From the NCBI GenBank assembly GCA_963971405.1, contig OZ020485.1, forward strand, positions 15,686,001 to 15,750,000: DNA of 64,000 nucleotides, written 5' to 3'. Positions within the stretch are counted from its first letter, which is position 1; the number at the start of each line of letters is the position of its first letter. Both the position numbers and the translations under genes were made by a program. This stretch comes from Psococerastis gibbosa. Taxonomy: Eukaryota; Arthropoda; Insecta; Psocodea; Psocidae. Shown here in pieces: positions 44,960 through 55,928 of the stretch. Under the pieces are notes generated by a model, which saw only the letters and a list, made by a program, of their open reading frames with translations, did no database searches and was not told the DNA's origin.

Positions 44960-45510
44960 TTCGATTTATTAGTCATGCACCGGAGAATAGAATTAGTGTA
45001 TTTGAAATGTTTATGTACCGATCAATGCTGCTGTGCTTGCGCATATTCTGGAGAGATCATGTCTCTAATGCTGAGGTCCTGAGCGAATGGGCACAGAAGC
45101 CGAGTTACTGCTGATTGTTAAGAAATGGAAACTAACATACATTGACATAGGCTGTGGGGAACGAATTCACTGAGTTTGAAATGTAGGTATGCAGGCAAAT
45201 GCTGCGCATATCCTGTAGAGATCGTCTCTCTAAAGCTAATGAAAACAGAATTTGCTGCTGACAGCTAAGAAACGGAAACTAATATACTTCGGTCATGTGA
45301 CGAGGATCGAAAAGTATCGACTTCTGCATATAATAATCCAAGGGAAGGGCTAAGGGCTCCCAGCAGATGAATAGCGTCCTGATTCCTGATTGAAAACCAT
45401 GAGGCAATGGTATGGCAAAAGCACGACTTCCCTTTCCAGAACAGCAGTCTTCAAGGTCCAAATTGTCCTGATGATCGCCAATCTTCGATGAAAGAGGATT
45501 AAAATAAGAA
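44960..45510 (+). pseudogene. LINE-X remnant with an internal duplication
   Basis: The segment GAGATCATGTCTCTAATGCT / GAAGCCGAGTTACTGCTG / AAACTAACATAC appears at 45050-45138 and again, diverged, at 45150-45290. The terminal part (GTCATGTGACGAGGATCGAA, CCCAGCAGATGAATAGC, CAGAACAGCAGTCTTCAAGG) follows once. Frames are broken throughout. Confidence 0.65.
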
Positions 45511-45864
45511 GTGTTTTTGTTTATCAGGCAGCGAGTGAGTATTATATATATATATATTTTTTTTTTTTTAGTTTAACAGTTCTGCACGGCTACTATTGCA
45601 GTCCATTTAATTTTAACTTATTCTTGAGGATAAAAATTTAAACAAAAAAATTTCCATTCACAAATTAACTTGTTTACATTTCGTCTTAGATGTCAACCCA
45701 CGCCGGCTACAAGCCACGAACAATGTGATTAATGTGAACAAACTTATTAGGTATAACCATTGAGACAACGCAACAGCGTGACTGTACATGAATGAATGAG
45801 TGTTGTTTACAAGGTCTTTTGTTTCAAAAAGTGTATCAACCGGTAGAAATTCCATCCCCCCTCC
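45511..45864. other. Unassigned
   Basis: (TA)n and T run at 45543-45570. No gene. Confidence 0.4.
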
Positions 45865-46155
45865 CAGGGTCGTGCCGAGTACCATAGGGGGCGCGAGACA
45901 GAGCACCGAGAGCCCCACGTTGGTGGTCCTCACTGATAGTATTGTTTAACGAAAAATATAATAATATGTTTTAGAAGTTTTCCTTCAAACTAGGGAACAT
46001 AACTTTTTATAAGGCTCGCTCCCCCCAATGTTCACTAAATTTTTCTCGATTTTAAATTTTTTCTTTCGAAACCGTCTGTCCTATTAAGGGCGTCATTATG
46101 GTTTTTGAGCAAAAGCGCAGGGGAACGAGTCCCCCTTATGGTCAGCACAACCCTG
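45865..46155. mobile_element. hAT MITE, TSD 7 of 8
   Basis: Left end CAGGGTCGTGCCGA and right end TCAGCACAACCCTG are imperfect TIRs. The flanks are CCCCCTCC (45857-45864) and CCCTCTCC (46156-46163). The low-complexity flank weakens the TSD argument. Confidence 0.65.
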
Positions 46156-46237
46156 CCCTCTCCTCCCGTTCCTGGCTAAGTCACAGCTTATAATATCTTG
46201 GTACAGTTAATGGCAATGGTTTAATAATATTTTACAA

Positions 46238-46824
46238 AGGGTTAGTTGGACATACATTGCCTGCTGTATGTTTATAGTAATTACAGGCAGGGGCCCCAGT
46301 CACTAACCCGTTGTCAGGGGAAAAGGGCGACGTTTTCGGAGTGTTTCAACGGAGTCTGGCGAATCCGATGCAACGCCGAAATCCATCGGCTCTACAATGC
46401 CCTCGGCGTCATTGACGATCTTAGAGCAAAAAGGCTACAATGGATAGGACATGTGCACCGGATGCCGGACCACAGACCCCCAAAGGCCGTGTGGGAAGCA
46501 ATCCCCCGCGGAAGAAGACCAAGAGGAAGACCAAGGCGAAGATGGGCGGACCAGTACTAGGAGGACCTCCTTCGAGTTGGCGTCGAGGCAGCAGATTGGA
46601 CAGCGGCTGCTGAGGATCGGCAAAGATGGAGGGAAATCGTCATAGCGGCCAAAAGTCCCCCTGGGCTGATCGCGCCTAATTAAGTCAAGTTTTGGAGTGG
46701 GTTTACTACTCCCATCGTCAGGCTTAGTCCTGACAATGGGCTCCATCCTAATTATTCTATGACTGTTAGACCCCTGCCTCTGATGACTATAAACACGGCA
46801 GGCAGTGTAAGTCCAACTAACCCT
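46238..46824. mobile_element. Inverted-repeat element enclosing a LINE tail
   Basis: Arms of about 65 bases, 46238-46304 and 46762-46824, are reverse complements with few mismatches. They share AGGGTTAGTTGGAC at the very ends, TGCCTGC, TTTATAGT and AGGCAGGGG. Between them is a LINE ORF2 tail in one orientation. No clean TSD (TTTTACAA versus ATGTTAAA). Either a foldback element captured a LINE fragment or a LINE inserted between the arms. Confidence 0.65.
46320..46690 (+). pseudogene. LINE ORF2 C-terminus, nearly open
   Basis: The frame reads EIHRLYNALGVIDDLRAKRL, then QWIGHVHRMPDHRPPKAVWE and PRGRRPRGRPRRRWADQY, then a stop. After it, in the same frame, come LLRVGVEAADWTAAAEDRQR and WREIVIAAKSPPGL. 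One TAG interrupts an otherwise complete tail of a non-LTR retrotransposon reverse transcriptase. It is the same family as 23540-23935 but much better preserved. Confidence 0.75.
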
Positions 46825-48170
46825 ATGTTAAACAGCTTAGAGTGGTAATCTGCATTATTTTGCACCGCACATACATAATATAAAACTGCCTATGAGGATA
46901 GGGTGGCATCATTGCATCAATATCAGAGAGATATTATGGTAAGAAATAAATAACAAAATATACGAGGGGCTGCTGATAAATGTTTGAAATTAGTTTGCGA
47001 GTTGACTTGGAGTTCTAGAGTCAGCAGTGAGTGGGCTTATAACTCAAATTCTGTATGATGCCATCCATCACCCCTAGCTCCCTACTGCTGTTGCTTACCA
47101 ACCGAGAAATTGAAAATCCCGTTGCAGGCTACATGTACGGCTTGTACCCTTCAAAATAGCCCCCCCCTATTCTCCCATATTTTCATTATAATTATTTAGT
47201 GGGATTGCATGTGGGCTATAAAAACAGCTAATCTATTATTTGGAAAATCATGTAATGTACCATATCAACGCGCGCGGCAGCGCGCGACCAAGTTCCATAC
47301 AGCCGCGATGAGCTGACCAGCAAGTATATCTCCACGGCGAGTTTACGGCATTTTAGCCACTTTCCAACCATCACTGTAGCTCACCCAGTTGTCCGATTGA
47401 CCTCTAATTTTGCATTCAGGCTTTAAATACAACACAGAACCCCAATTTAAAAATTCAGCACTCTAGCATGATTGGTTGCTGAAATCCAAATACCCCAAAA
47501 CCACACTTTTCGCGTGGACTCACTCACTCACTCACTCACTCACTCACTCACTGACACAAATTATAGGCCACTTCCAGATGTGCTGGAGATGTGAAACTCA
47601 GGAATTAGTCTCTTCTTACCATCAAACCCCCAGAATAAATCAAAAAACCCGAAAAAGTTTTATGATAACTTAGCAATCACGTAATGAATTTTACGTACTT
47701 AGCTTACGGCCGAGCATACATATGGCACGCTTATCCCATCCATCCACGTGTGCAGGACAACTGAAATTTGGGATTGGGTTCATTCTTGCCATTTCCCATT
47801 TTTTCCACTGTATTCAGAAAATTGACTATGTAACTTAACGTAGTCACTTAACGAAAGCTAGCTTCTAGATGTGCCTTATTCCTACGTAGGTAGGTAGGTA
47901 TATCTATATAGTGGTCCGCATGTTGTATATTGTTCTTACTTTCATATGGGCTTTCTATAACTTGTCAGTCTTCTAGTTATTCTGGTTCTAGCTAGACTCT
48001 TCCCGAAAATTCTCGAATCTTCACTTTTCAAATTTATTCCCGATCTTCCATCATGGCTGTTCCGGTTCCAGCATTTTTCACCATACATAGTACAGCCATG
48101 TGTGAAAAGATGACTAATTCTTCCTCTGTCTTTCAATTTTTTTAACACTCCATGCATACATGTCAAGTTA
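46825..48170. other. Unassigned, with a (CTCA)n array
   Basis: A short perfect CG-rich hairpin (CGCGCGCGGCAGCGCGCG) lies near 47270-47287. No gene. Confidence 0.4.
47518..47552. repeat. (CTCA)n microsatellite
   Basis: About eight to nine uninterrupted tetranucleotide units. Confidence 0.95.
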
Positions 48171-49011
48171 TTGCTTTCCAATTTATACGTAGTATAAGGA
48201 AAGCTTTGTGACGGTCGAAATTTTCGATTCCGAGATTTCAACGGATTTACACGTTTTAAGGTCCCAGGAACCCAAAAAAGTGATTTTTACGAAATGTCTG
48301 TCTGTCTGTCGTGTCTGTGCGTCGATTTCCGGGCAAACTACTCTGTCGATTTTGATGAAATTCGGCATGTAGGTTCACAAAAATCATACCTCAGAAGCAT
48401 TTTTTTTATTTGGGGCTAACTTAATTTGGAGGGGTTTTATTCTCAAAAAACTCCAAAAAAACGTCTAAAAAAATTATTTCTCAATTTCTTTTAAATTCAC
48501 ATATATTGAAGTTATTGTTAATGTTAACGAAATGCGGGGGGTCGCTTGCCCCTTGATAGGTTGCTTCTTGGGGTAAAAAAATAAAAATAACTAAATTATA
48601 ATGAAAAATGACTAAAAAATAATTTTTCTGCGAAACCTTTCAATCGATGATTTCTACCTTCAGGCATGTTTTAGGTGTTAAATTGAGTAACGAAACCGGA
48701 CAGGTTGCTTTCCAAGAAAAGCATTTGGTTTTGTAAAAAAAAATGGTTTTTTGAAAAAATGATTGAAAATTCACGCTCAAATGCATTGCGTGCCCTGCCA
48801 GTATTGTTGTGTGGTAATATGTTGGTCTGACCTATCTACAATTTACCTCACCTCCAGTGACGTCAGGTGGACAACCCCCCCCCCCCCCCCCCCCCCGAGA
48901 TATTGGAAATTTAACCATAGGAAAATTGTTTACCATGAAATTACTCATTTTCTCTATCTACGAATTTTGATAAATTGGAAAGCATGTTCGAGTAAACTCG
49001 GACCGGTTCTT
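48171..49011 (+). mobile_element. Repeat A copy 4, full length
   Basis: Same block order as 35173-36049: 5' hairpin, short (GTCT)n, CGTCGATTTCCGGGCAAACT, poly-C run at about 48877-48896, TAAATTGGAAAGCATGTTCG and ACTCGGACCGGTTCTT at the 3' end. The palindrome CGAGTAAACTCG sits about 10 bases from the 3' terminus. Confidence 0.8.
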
Positions 49012-49039
49012 TGTTATTTGTACAAAAAGATATGATATC

Positions 49040-49180
49040 CAACCCAAAACACTCCGTGTAAAAAATACCAAGTTCCTTTGGCCCATCAAAGTTGTGATAT
49101 CCAGATGGGCCAAGTTCCTTTTTTCTGCCTATGTATGTTGTGATATCAGGATGGGCCAAGTTCTTGTAATTTTTCTCTTT
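49040..49180. repeat. Short tandem/inverted array
   Basis: GATGGGCCAAGTTC with TTGTGATATC occurs twice in direct order (49085-49113 and 49139-49163), plus an inverted CAAGTTCCTTTGGCCCATC at 49069. The function is not evident. Confidence 0.5.
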
Positions 49181-49323
49181 CAATATTTTCTCTAAAAAAT
49201 TAATTTAAATTTTTTTTAGAACTTGGTGCTTCTTCATGCTTATGTACCTTGACACTGACACTTGCTGTAATTGGCCAATGATGACGCATAAGATATGGCT
49301 AAATGGCAAATTTGCAACTGAGG

Positions 49324-49696
49324 CCACAGTGTCGTTACGGGGCAGCACCCCCCAGAAGCAAAGAACCCTTAGTGCAGTTTATTTATTTGTCTCCGTTAAT
49401 ATTTCAAACATTAAGATAAAAATAAATCACATAATTTGGTATTTGCACCGCACCAACTTTTAGAAACTTTTTCGCGCCAATTTTATTCGTATAGCCAACT
49501 TTCGAATGATTTTTGTTAGAACGGCTTTAGTAAATAGTAAATAATTTTATAGAAAGAGCGAGTGTACGTCGGTCAATGCTTTCTGCATTATAGTTATTTT
49601 AAGTAACCGTTTGCCAATGCATTTTCTTAATACTTTCCAGAGTACCGAATTCTTGTCCCCCCCCCCCCAGAATTTTTAAAACTCGGCGTCCCTGAA
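49324..49696 (-). mobile_element. Second copy of the CAGGGACGCCGA element
   Basis: Reads as the reverse complement of 38681-39040: ACTCGGCGTCCCTG at the right (49682-49695), then TCTTAATACTTTCCAGAGTA, GTCGGTCAATGCTTTCTGCA and TTAGTGCAGTTTATTTATTTG. The distal TIR and the CAAGATGGACCG block are missing at the left, so it is truncated. Confidence 0.75.
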
Positions 49697-50908
49697 TAGG
49701 ATGACACTTGGAACGCTTGCAAAAGTGGAACACCGAGTTTATTCGATTTTTGTTAGTGTTCCAAGTGCCGTTCTATCGTGTTTGGGTAGTATATTTACCC
49801 AATAATTGCGTAAAGTTGGCAATTATTAATTAGGAATCAAACGATGGAAATACGAACAGTATTGAAACTATCTGTCCAAGGCAAGCACTGTAGAAATATA
49901 ATAAAAATAGGACAATTCATTTCAAATGTTTGACGACTTCACGACATTTCGAAACGGAGTTCCGTCAAAATTCCGCCTGTAATCAAATCAGAAACGATAG
50001 AACCAATTCGTCACCTTTACCAATTTCAATTTAGAAATAGTCATGAAAACATGCAAAATTGCTGAGGTCTACTGTAGCCATGTGTCAAATTAGCTGACAG
50101 CGTGTCATGCGAATTGAAAATCTGTCAAATATCTGATGGGGCGAATTTGAAAATTGCTGTCGTTGTATAGTTCACACAATTGGAGAGCAGGGGTTGTAGG
50201 GGGTTGGCGTAGGGTTTAAATTCCACCCTCATTAACCCTGGAAAACGCTTTAATAGCTAGTAACTACCATAAATTGGACGGCTCCTCTGTCTAAACGCGA
50301 AATAAACAAATTATATTATTGAAGGGAGAATCCAAAATGTTGTATACGGTAGGTATTTTCATTTATCCTGACCCGGTGGCAATCGTTATCAGTCGAGTGT
50401 TTCTGTCTGTAGGCAAAGTAATTTTTTTGGAACATTTGTGAATAGCTCTAGTAGTAGTAGTATGGTTTGACACAGTCCCAGGCCACGGTGTGGGCCCATA
50501 GGACTCCAGTGGACCTCCTGATTATAGTGGATTCCGAACCACTTGGGAAACACAGTGAAGTCACACGATTAGTTCGGAGGTGACCAGGACAAGTCCTACC
50601 ATGTTTCCCTACCGGCACTGTGCACACGACCAATTTATCTGCAGCTTTGAACCTGCTCTGGTCCGCTGGATTCAACTTGGTATGGCGGCCGGCCCTGAAT
50701 AGCTCTAAGTGAAAGTAATGTTTACATTTCATGAGGTAACATCTAATAATCTGAAAAGATTGAACTGTAAGCCATTATTGGCAAAGAAGGTGAAATACCA
50801 TGTCTCTAGTAAAGAACACATTTTTAAATGGTCAAGCTCAGGAAATAATTAATATTCGTTGTGGTAGTCCCACGGAAGAAGTTCACGAACGGCGGCCAAT
50901 TGGTGTTA
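49697..50908. other. Unassigned
   Basis: ACTTGGAAC (49708) and GTTCCAAGT (49768) form a weak inverted pair. A 94-codon minus frame (50448-50732) is not recognisable. No gene. Confidence 0.35.
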
Positions 50909-50916
50909 GTGAAGAC

Positions 50917-51003
50917 CAAGGCCGTAGCCAAGGAGGGGTTCATGGGGGTTCATGAGGGTTCAAACCCCCCCCCCCCCAAAAAAAAATCCTGGGTACGGCC
51001 TTG
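50917..51003. mobile_element. 87-bp hAT MITE
   Basis: Ends CAAGGCCGTAGCCAAGG and CCTGGGTACGGCCTTG. TSD GTGAAGAC at the left and GTGAATAC at the right (7 of 8). The interior is hardly more than G-rich, C-run and A-run sequence. It is the same family as 37296-37491 with the middle deleted. Confidence 0.8.
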
Positions 51004-51197
51004 GTGAATACTATGTCATATATTGAAAAGTAGGCACAGGAGCATTTCTCCTAATTTAGCGGCTATTTTTAACGGCTCTCCGATAGAACTTACTGCATAT
51101 ACAAAAAACGGTTTGAGCTTTATATTAGGTATTATCCTCCCTACATGGACATATAAACATATTATGAACTCGCAACAGCCTACCAGTCAGCAAGATG

Positions 51198-51422
51198 TCA
51201 AGACATGTAGTGTAGTGGTACGGACTCTGACTTTCACCCGAAAGGTTGTTGGTTCGAGTCCCACACTGGCTACATCTTCTGGCCATGCTTTGGAGGGCAT
51301 GTAAAGCAGGCGGTCCCGGGCCTTCCTAGTTGAGTGTAAGAGAGGGCTTTATAGCCCTAACTCCGCTAGGTTGGCTTAGTAATAGGAACAATCAAAAGTC
51401 CTTATTTATTTATTTATTTATT
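51198..51422 (+). mobile_element. Full-length tRNA-Glu-derived SINE
   Basis: The tRNA-like head has an A box (TAGTGTAGTGGTACGG, about 51209-51222). A loop CTTTCAC at 51231-51237 carries TTC at the anticodon place, and the B box GGTTCGAGTCC is at 51251-51261. This arrangement matches tRNA-Glu(UUC). The body holds GGCCATGCTTTGGAGGGCAT, GAGTGTAAGAGAGGGC and AGCCCTAACTCCGCTAGG. The tail is (TTTA)n. Four other copies are in the window (9514, 9911, 17920, 19619), the last two head-truncated. Transcription would be by RNA polymerase III from the internal boxes; mobilisation would need a LINE. Confidence 0.88.
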
Positions 51423-51810
51423 CCGCTGCCATTTGCATTGTTTCCAAAATTCAAATTTTCTTCATTATTTCTTATGTATTTGATTGAAATTTGCTTTTTT
51501 ATATCAAATGATAACTTTAAGCATTAAACTGGTACGCTAAATTACAATCTTTTAAAGCTTTTGAAATTGTTTTTAAAAATGAATTCTACAACGATGTGAA
51601 AAATTTTCAAACACTATTTATAAAATTATTAAAAATATTTTAAAAAAGGAGATATAAAATTTACAACGGGAAAGGCCGTGCCAAGATGCCAAGAAGGTAT
51701 GAATGCAAATGGCTGCTAGAATCCTGAATCTCAAAAATTGTCATCTATGTTTAGCTTATAATAATAGTTCCAAGTTACGCATGCAGTTTATATAGAACAT
51801 CCTTGCATCC
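51423..51810. other. Unassigned AT-rich DNA
   Basis: No feature supported. Confidence 0.4.
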
Positions 51811-51818
51811 CTATCAGA

Positions 51819-51991
51819 CAGGGACGGGTTGTGAAAAAGAGTTTTCGGGGGGGGGGGGGGGTGGCCTGACAAACATCGCGATTGTTTTACTTGTGTAATA
51901 ATTTTTTTATTTCCTTCAAGAGTCCATTCTATCTATAGTATAAAGCTATTTCTCTCGGGGGCGACCGCCCCCCCCCAAGGATCCGTCCCTG
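51819..51991. mobile_element. hAT MITE, TSD 6 of 8
   Basis: Begins CAGGGACGGGTTGTG and ends GGATCCGTCCCTG, 10-base TIRs. The flanks are CTATCAGA and GTATGAGA. A G run is inside the left end and a C run inside the right. It is the reverse-orientation sister of 60741-60915 (shared TTCCTTCAAGAGTCCATTCT and AAAGCTATTTCTCTCG). Confidence 0.8.
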
Positions 51992-52974
51992 GTATGAGAA
52001 TTTGTTAAATAAAAAACTGGATAAATATAAATAATATGTATTTTTCTTTATTCCTCCATTATTAATTATTCATTATTATTATTCTCAAAAACGAATGACC
52101 ACTTACATAATATTAATACGTTAATAATATAAATAATAATGTTAATCTAAAACGTAAATAAGTGGGGGCTGGGGGGTTCTCCGGCTTAGCACATTGTAAA
52201 GAAATAAACAAACTCGCAATTTCATTTATTCATGTATTTCCTGACTTTATACCTAGGTAGTACTAGTAGTATGGTTACTGTTATGCGAATACCCTTAATG
52301 GCTAACGACGTTATTAGAGGAAAATTCTATAATTGATAAGTACACCGCCAAATTAAGCACAACCAGTAATTATTTCCAAAACTCCGCTCATTTCACACAG
52401 AATCTTCGCTAAATCTCTCAAGGCCTCAGTAATTTCTCAACTACACTAAATTCCAAATTACGAATATTTTTATTTTTGCCTCTAATTGAACAAAGAACGC
52501 GCATTTTAAATTTATTACCATTGACCCGTACCACATAACGTAATTTGCTTTAATTTCGCGCACGCCATAATTATTTTTATATAGTTATCTTTTCGTAAAT
52601 GAGATGCAAATTTAGGGAAAACGGGGAAATCATTCACTGGAGAATCGGTCCAATTAGTGCTTAGCATTCGTACCAGCATCATGCAAATTATGAGATATCT
52701 CAATTTAAATTATCTCAATATCTTCCTACACCTAGATAGGCTTGTGGTACATTAGGATTATGTGAAAATGAGAAAATTGACGCAGTAATGGCGATTAACT
52801 TCTTTCTGGTATATTCAGCTGATAATATACATTCTGCCTTTATAGATATACTGATTACTCTACGTGGCATATACAGTAATTGTGCGATTATCAGGCAGTT
52901 TCACCGGATGATAAATTTTCCAGGAGTTTTGGATACTGGTATTTTTTTGTTTTAGCTTTTTTGAACATACGGCC
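51992..52974. other. Unassigned
   Basis: No gene or repeat recognised in this AT-rich stretch. Confidence 0.4.
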
Positions 52975-53275
52975 TAATGCTGAGGTCCTGAGGCGAATGG
53001 ATACAGAAGCCGAGTGGCTGCTGACGGTTAAGATACGGAAACTAACATAGTTTCGTCATGTGACTAGGAACGAAAAATATCGCCTCATGCATGTAACAAT
53101 CGAATGGATGATGCGAGTACATAAGAAGGACTGAGGGCTGCCAGCAGAAGAAGAATATCCTGTTTGAAAAACCTGATGCAGGGGTTTGGCCTTTTTTAGA
53201 GCAGCATCAGTGTCTCAGGTCCAAATTACTGACGATCGCCAATCTTCGATAGAAGGGACATTTTTAAAGAAGAAA
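52975..53275 (+). pseudogene. LINE-X 3' end remnant
   Basis: GAGGTCCTGAGGCGAATGGA, GCTGCTGACGGTTAAGATAC, TCGTCATGTGACTAGGAACG and TTAGAGCAGCATCAGTGTCTC follow family order. Small indels and a GATGATGCGAGTACATAAG insert break the frame. Confidence 0.7.
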
Positions 53276-54124
53276 AATATCTTTAACAATCCTCAAATAA
53301 TATAATAAATTTTAATGATACAGTTTTTCCGTAGGCTGAGGCCTCGGTGGTAGGTTTGCGATCAATATTTCTAGTGAAATTTTTTAATTAAACGATAACT
53401 GAGTTTATGCGTGCAGATCGCACTAGTGGACCCTTAAAGGTTTTTTTAGACCTACATGATGTATCAGGCCCATTGAGCTTTGCCCTACGCTGCCTTTAAT
53501 CGTTATTATATTGCCAGTATTACTTTATTGTACAACTCTATACTAACTTTTAATGTTATTTCAACAGTCCGTGAAAACTATTATTACAACCCGTAAAAAT
53601 AGTTGAATGCATTAAGTTCTGACAATAAAAAAACTATAATATTTCATCCACATGGAAAAAATTATACTATTCCAGGTCTTAACTTATACACAGATATATT
53701 TTTATTACCATAGAGCTATACAACATTGGACCAAGATATCGGGTTTGACATAAAACGAGGCTGTAAAATTGGTTGAGGCTACCAGGTTTTCGGGTGTATT
53801 AGTTCCGAGAAAAAATATTAAGTGGTAAGGCGACAGAATAGCAAATAATAAGAGACAACAAGTTGGACTATGGGGAAAGATGACGAGAAGGCAGTCAATC
53901 TGTATCACGTAATTTATGGGCCATGGTTTATGCGCGTCTTTGACTACGCGCCTTGCCGCTCGCATCCAGGTGTTCCTCAAGTCGCGGATCTGGGCCCATT
54001 ACTTTTTATGCTGTATCCACCAGGATCTCCACTCTCCAGAAGAAGCTCCATGCCTGCTAGGCTGCTTTGGAGGTAACATTAGTAATGGAAAACCGAAATT
54101 GTGCCATGCCGGGGCATCGTCTTG
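53276..54124. other. Unassigned
   Basis: No gene supported. Overlapping frames at 53705-54143 are unrecognised. Confidence 0.35.
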
Positions 54125-54205
54125 CGGAATCGTCTTACGGTAAGACGGTACCCTGGCATAGAATAGATCGTAGATTCGAATCCTGCCAAGTCCATACTTT
54201 TCTTA
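54125..54205 (+). mobile_element. SINE-C head
   Basis: TAGATCGTAGATTCGAATCC, CTGCCAAGTCCA and TTTTCTTACTTAC match the tRNA-like head and start of the body of SINE-C. The rest is missing or replaced by the LINE tail downstream. Confidence 0.45.
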
Positions 54206-54329
54206 CTTACTTATTCCTTGACCTGCTCTGCTACATCGCACCAGCCTGCGCGGTCCTGCGGTACTTGTTTCTCCAATATTTGATTTTACATACCAAAAAC
54301 CCATCTTACGACTTACTTATCATTTATTC

Positions 54330-54755
54330 ACATATTATGTACTTGTCTAATTACCACAACTATAACACAAGAGCTTCTAACAAACTTTCTATTCTTAGAA
54401 ACTGAACAAATTACTACAACCATTCTTCTGTAGACTTTGGAATTTCTTGCCAGAAGAAGCCCAGAACAGATATTAATATGGGAGATTCAGGACAGCCTGC
54501 CATCAGGTTTTGGGGAGTGAAGTGTGAGAGTGAGTGAATGAAAGAGTAAATTAATGAGTTATTATTTTCTATCTTTTTCTATTAATGTTTTTCTTTTAGC
54601 TATTTTTTTATTTTATTTTTAAGGAAAAATGTTATGATATTAATGTGACAAATAAATTGTAAATTGTAAATAAGTTAGCTGGTAGAGTAGTCCTTCGGGG
54701 CTAAAGCTAGCCTAATATAAAGATGTTTTTAATTTAATTTAATTTAATTTAAATA
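54330..54755 (+). pseudogene. LINE 3' end with 'RLWN.LPEE' motif and repeat tail
   Basis: In broken frames it reads YNTRASNKLSILRN and then FFCRLWNFLPEEAQ, the 'NTR...L..P..R......FFPR..RLWN.LP.E' signature that closes ORF2 in Jockey/CR1-like non-LTR retrotransposons. A 3' UTR follows, with GCTAGCCTAATATAAAGATG and a terminal (TTAAT)n tail. It is 5'-truncated and frameshifted. Confidence 0.7.
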
Positions 54756-54759
54756 TTGT

Positions 54760-55727
54760 ATTGAATTAAATGTAAACAAAACAAAAATTCGTGTTGTCAT
54801 TGCATCAGAGGGCTGAACATCAACACGCCAAGGCTACGGCAGACCAAATCTACCCCTCCAGGTTTTCTACTGAGATAGAATACCAGCCTGGTTGAATATA
54901 GCTATTAGCTTGGGCACACACAATTCAGTATGGTTTGCGGCAAACCTAACTGTGCACCCAAGTTGGTTAGTGTATTTACATTCAATACTAATTAATTTAA
55001 TACTTGATCTATGGATCACCCATCGCGCAAAATAGCTTGCATTAATAGTTTTTATATTTTGCATAGATGCTCTTCGCGCATTGGGGGCTTAAAAAGTTCT
55101 AAAAAAATTTCTCAAATCATAAATTCACATTTCCACTGACAAACTGAATACAACTCATAAACTTGACCACATTTCAAAATATTCAGTCCGTCATTTAGCA
55201 CAAAAAATTGCCAATTCGTCACAAGTCACAGGTTGTATTGGACTATTAATATTGGATTAGGGCCTTGCCATTTATTTTATGACGGGTTAGTTTTGCGTCG
55301 TGCCTGCGGCTCGGTATATCTATAGATGAGTTTTGTACCTGTCATATTAGGTACAGACATAAAACTAAGTAGTTTTGCCACATAAATTATCGGAATAGGT
55401 ACGTAATGGAAGTCACCACGGTTTATGGCTTAACCAAATCATTTGCATTCAAAGGGAAAGTGTATTAGCCTATATAGCCGTATGTTTAATCTACGGTATG
55501 GTAGTAAAAATTGGGAGTTGATATTTGATAAACTTAGCGCTCTAAAAATAATATTGCTTATCAATTTCAGCATTAAATTGAGTTTAGGTTATTGAAGAGG
55601 CAACCTCATTGGGACATTATATATTTATCATCATCATTATATCAACATCAAGGACATTACATTGTATATAAAATTGTTTGTTTAGAATATACAATAGACA
55701 ATGTAAAATATGCAATGTACAAATGTA
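54760..55727. other. Unassigned
   Basis: No feature supported. Confidence 0.4.
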
Positions 55728-55928
55728 TAGTCCACGCAAAATGAGAAAAGTATGGACATGGAATATTTTGATCCTGTGCAACAGTGTAAAAATATTCCTT
55801 GCACCATTTTGTGTTACCTTGTTGCATTGGATGCAAGGCATAACAAAAATTGTGCAAAGAATATTTTTACAGTGTTGCACAGGTTCAAAACATTCCATGT
55901 CCATAGTTTTCTCATTTTGCGTGGACTA
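55728..55928. mobile_element. 201-bp near-perfect hairpin MITE, TA-flanked
   Basis: The whole element folds on itself. The left arm starts TAGTCCACGCAAAATGAGAA and the right arm ends with its reverse complement. Arms of about 95 bases match with few differences, around a loop near TTGGATGCAA. TA lies at 55726-55727 and 55929-55930, as for Tc1/mariner-type elements. The plus and minus open frames through it are mirror images and not genes. Confidence 0.8.

Noticed and set aside
47518-47552. CRISPR-like regular repeats
   Set aside because: This is a simple (CTCA)n microsatellite; no spaced repeat arrays exist in the window, and the sequence is eukaryotic in character.
51207-51270. A tRNA-Glu gene
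   Set aside because: Stems are imperfect and the sequence runs on into a repeated body with a (TTTA)n tail; it is the SINE head.
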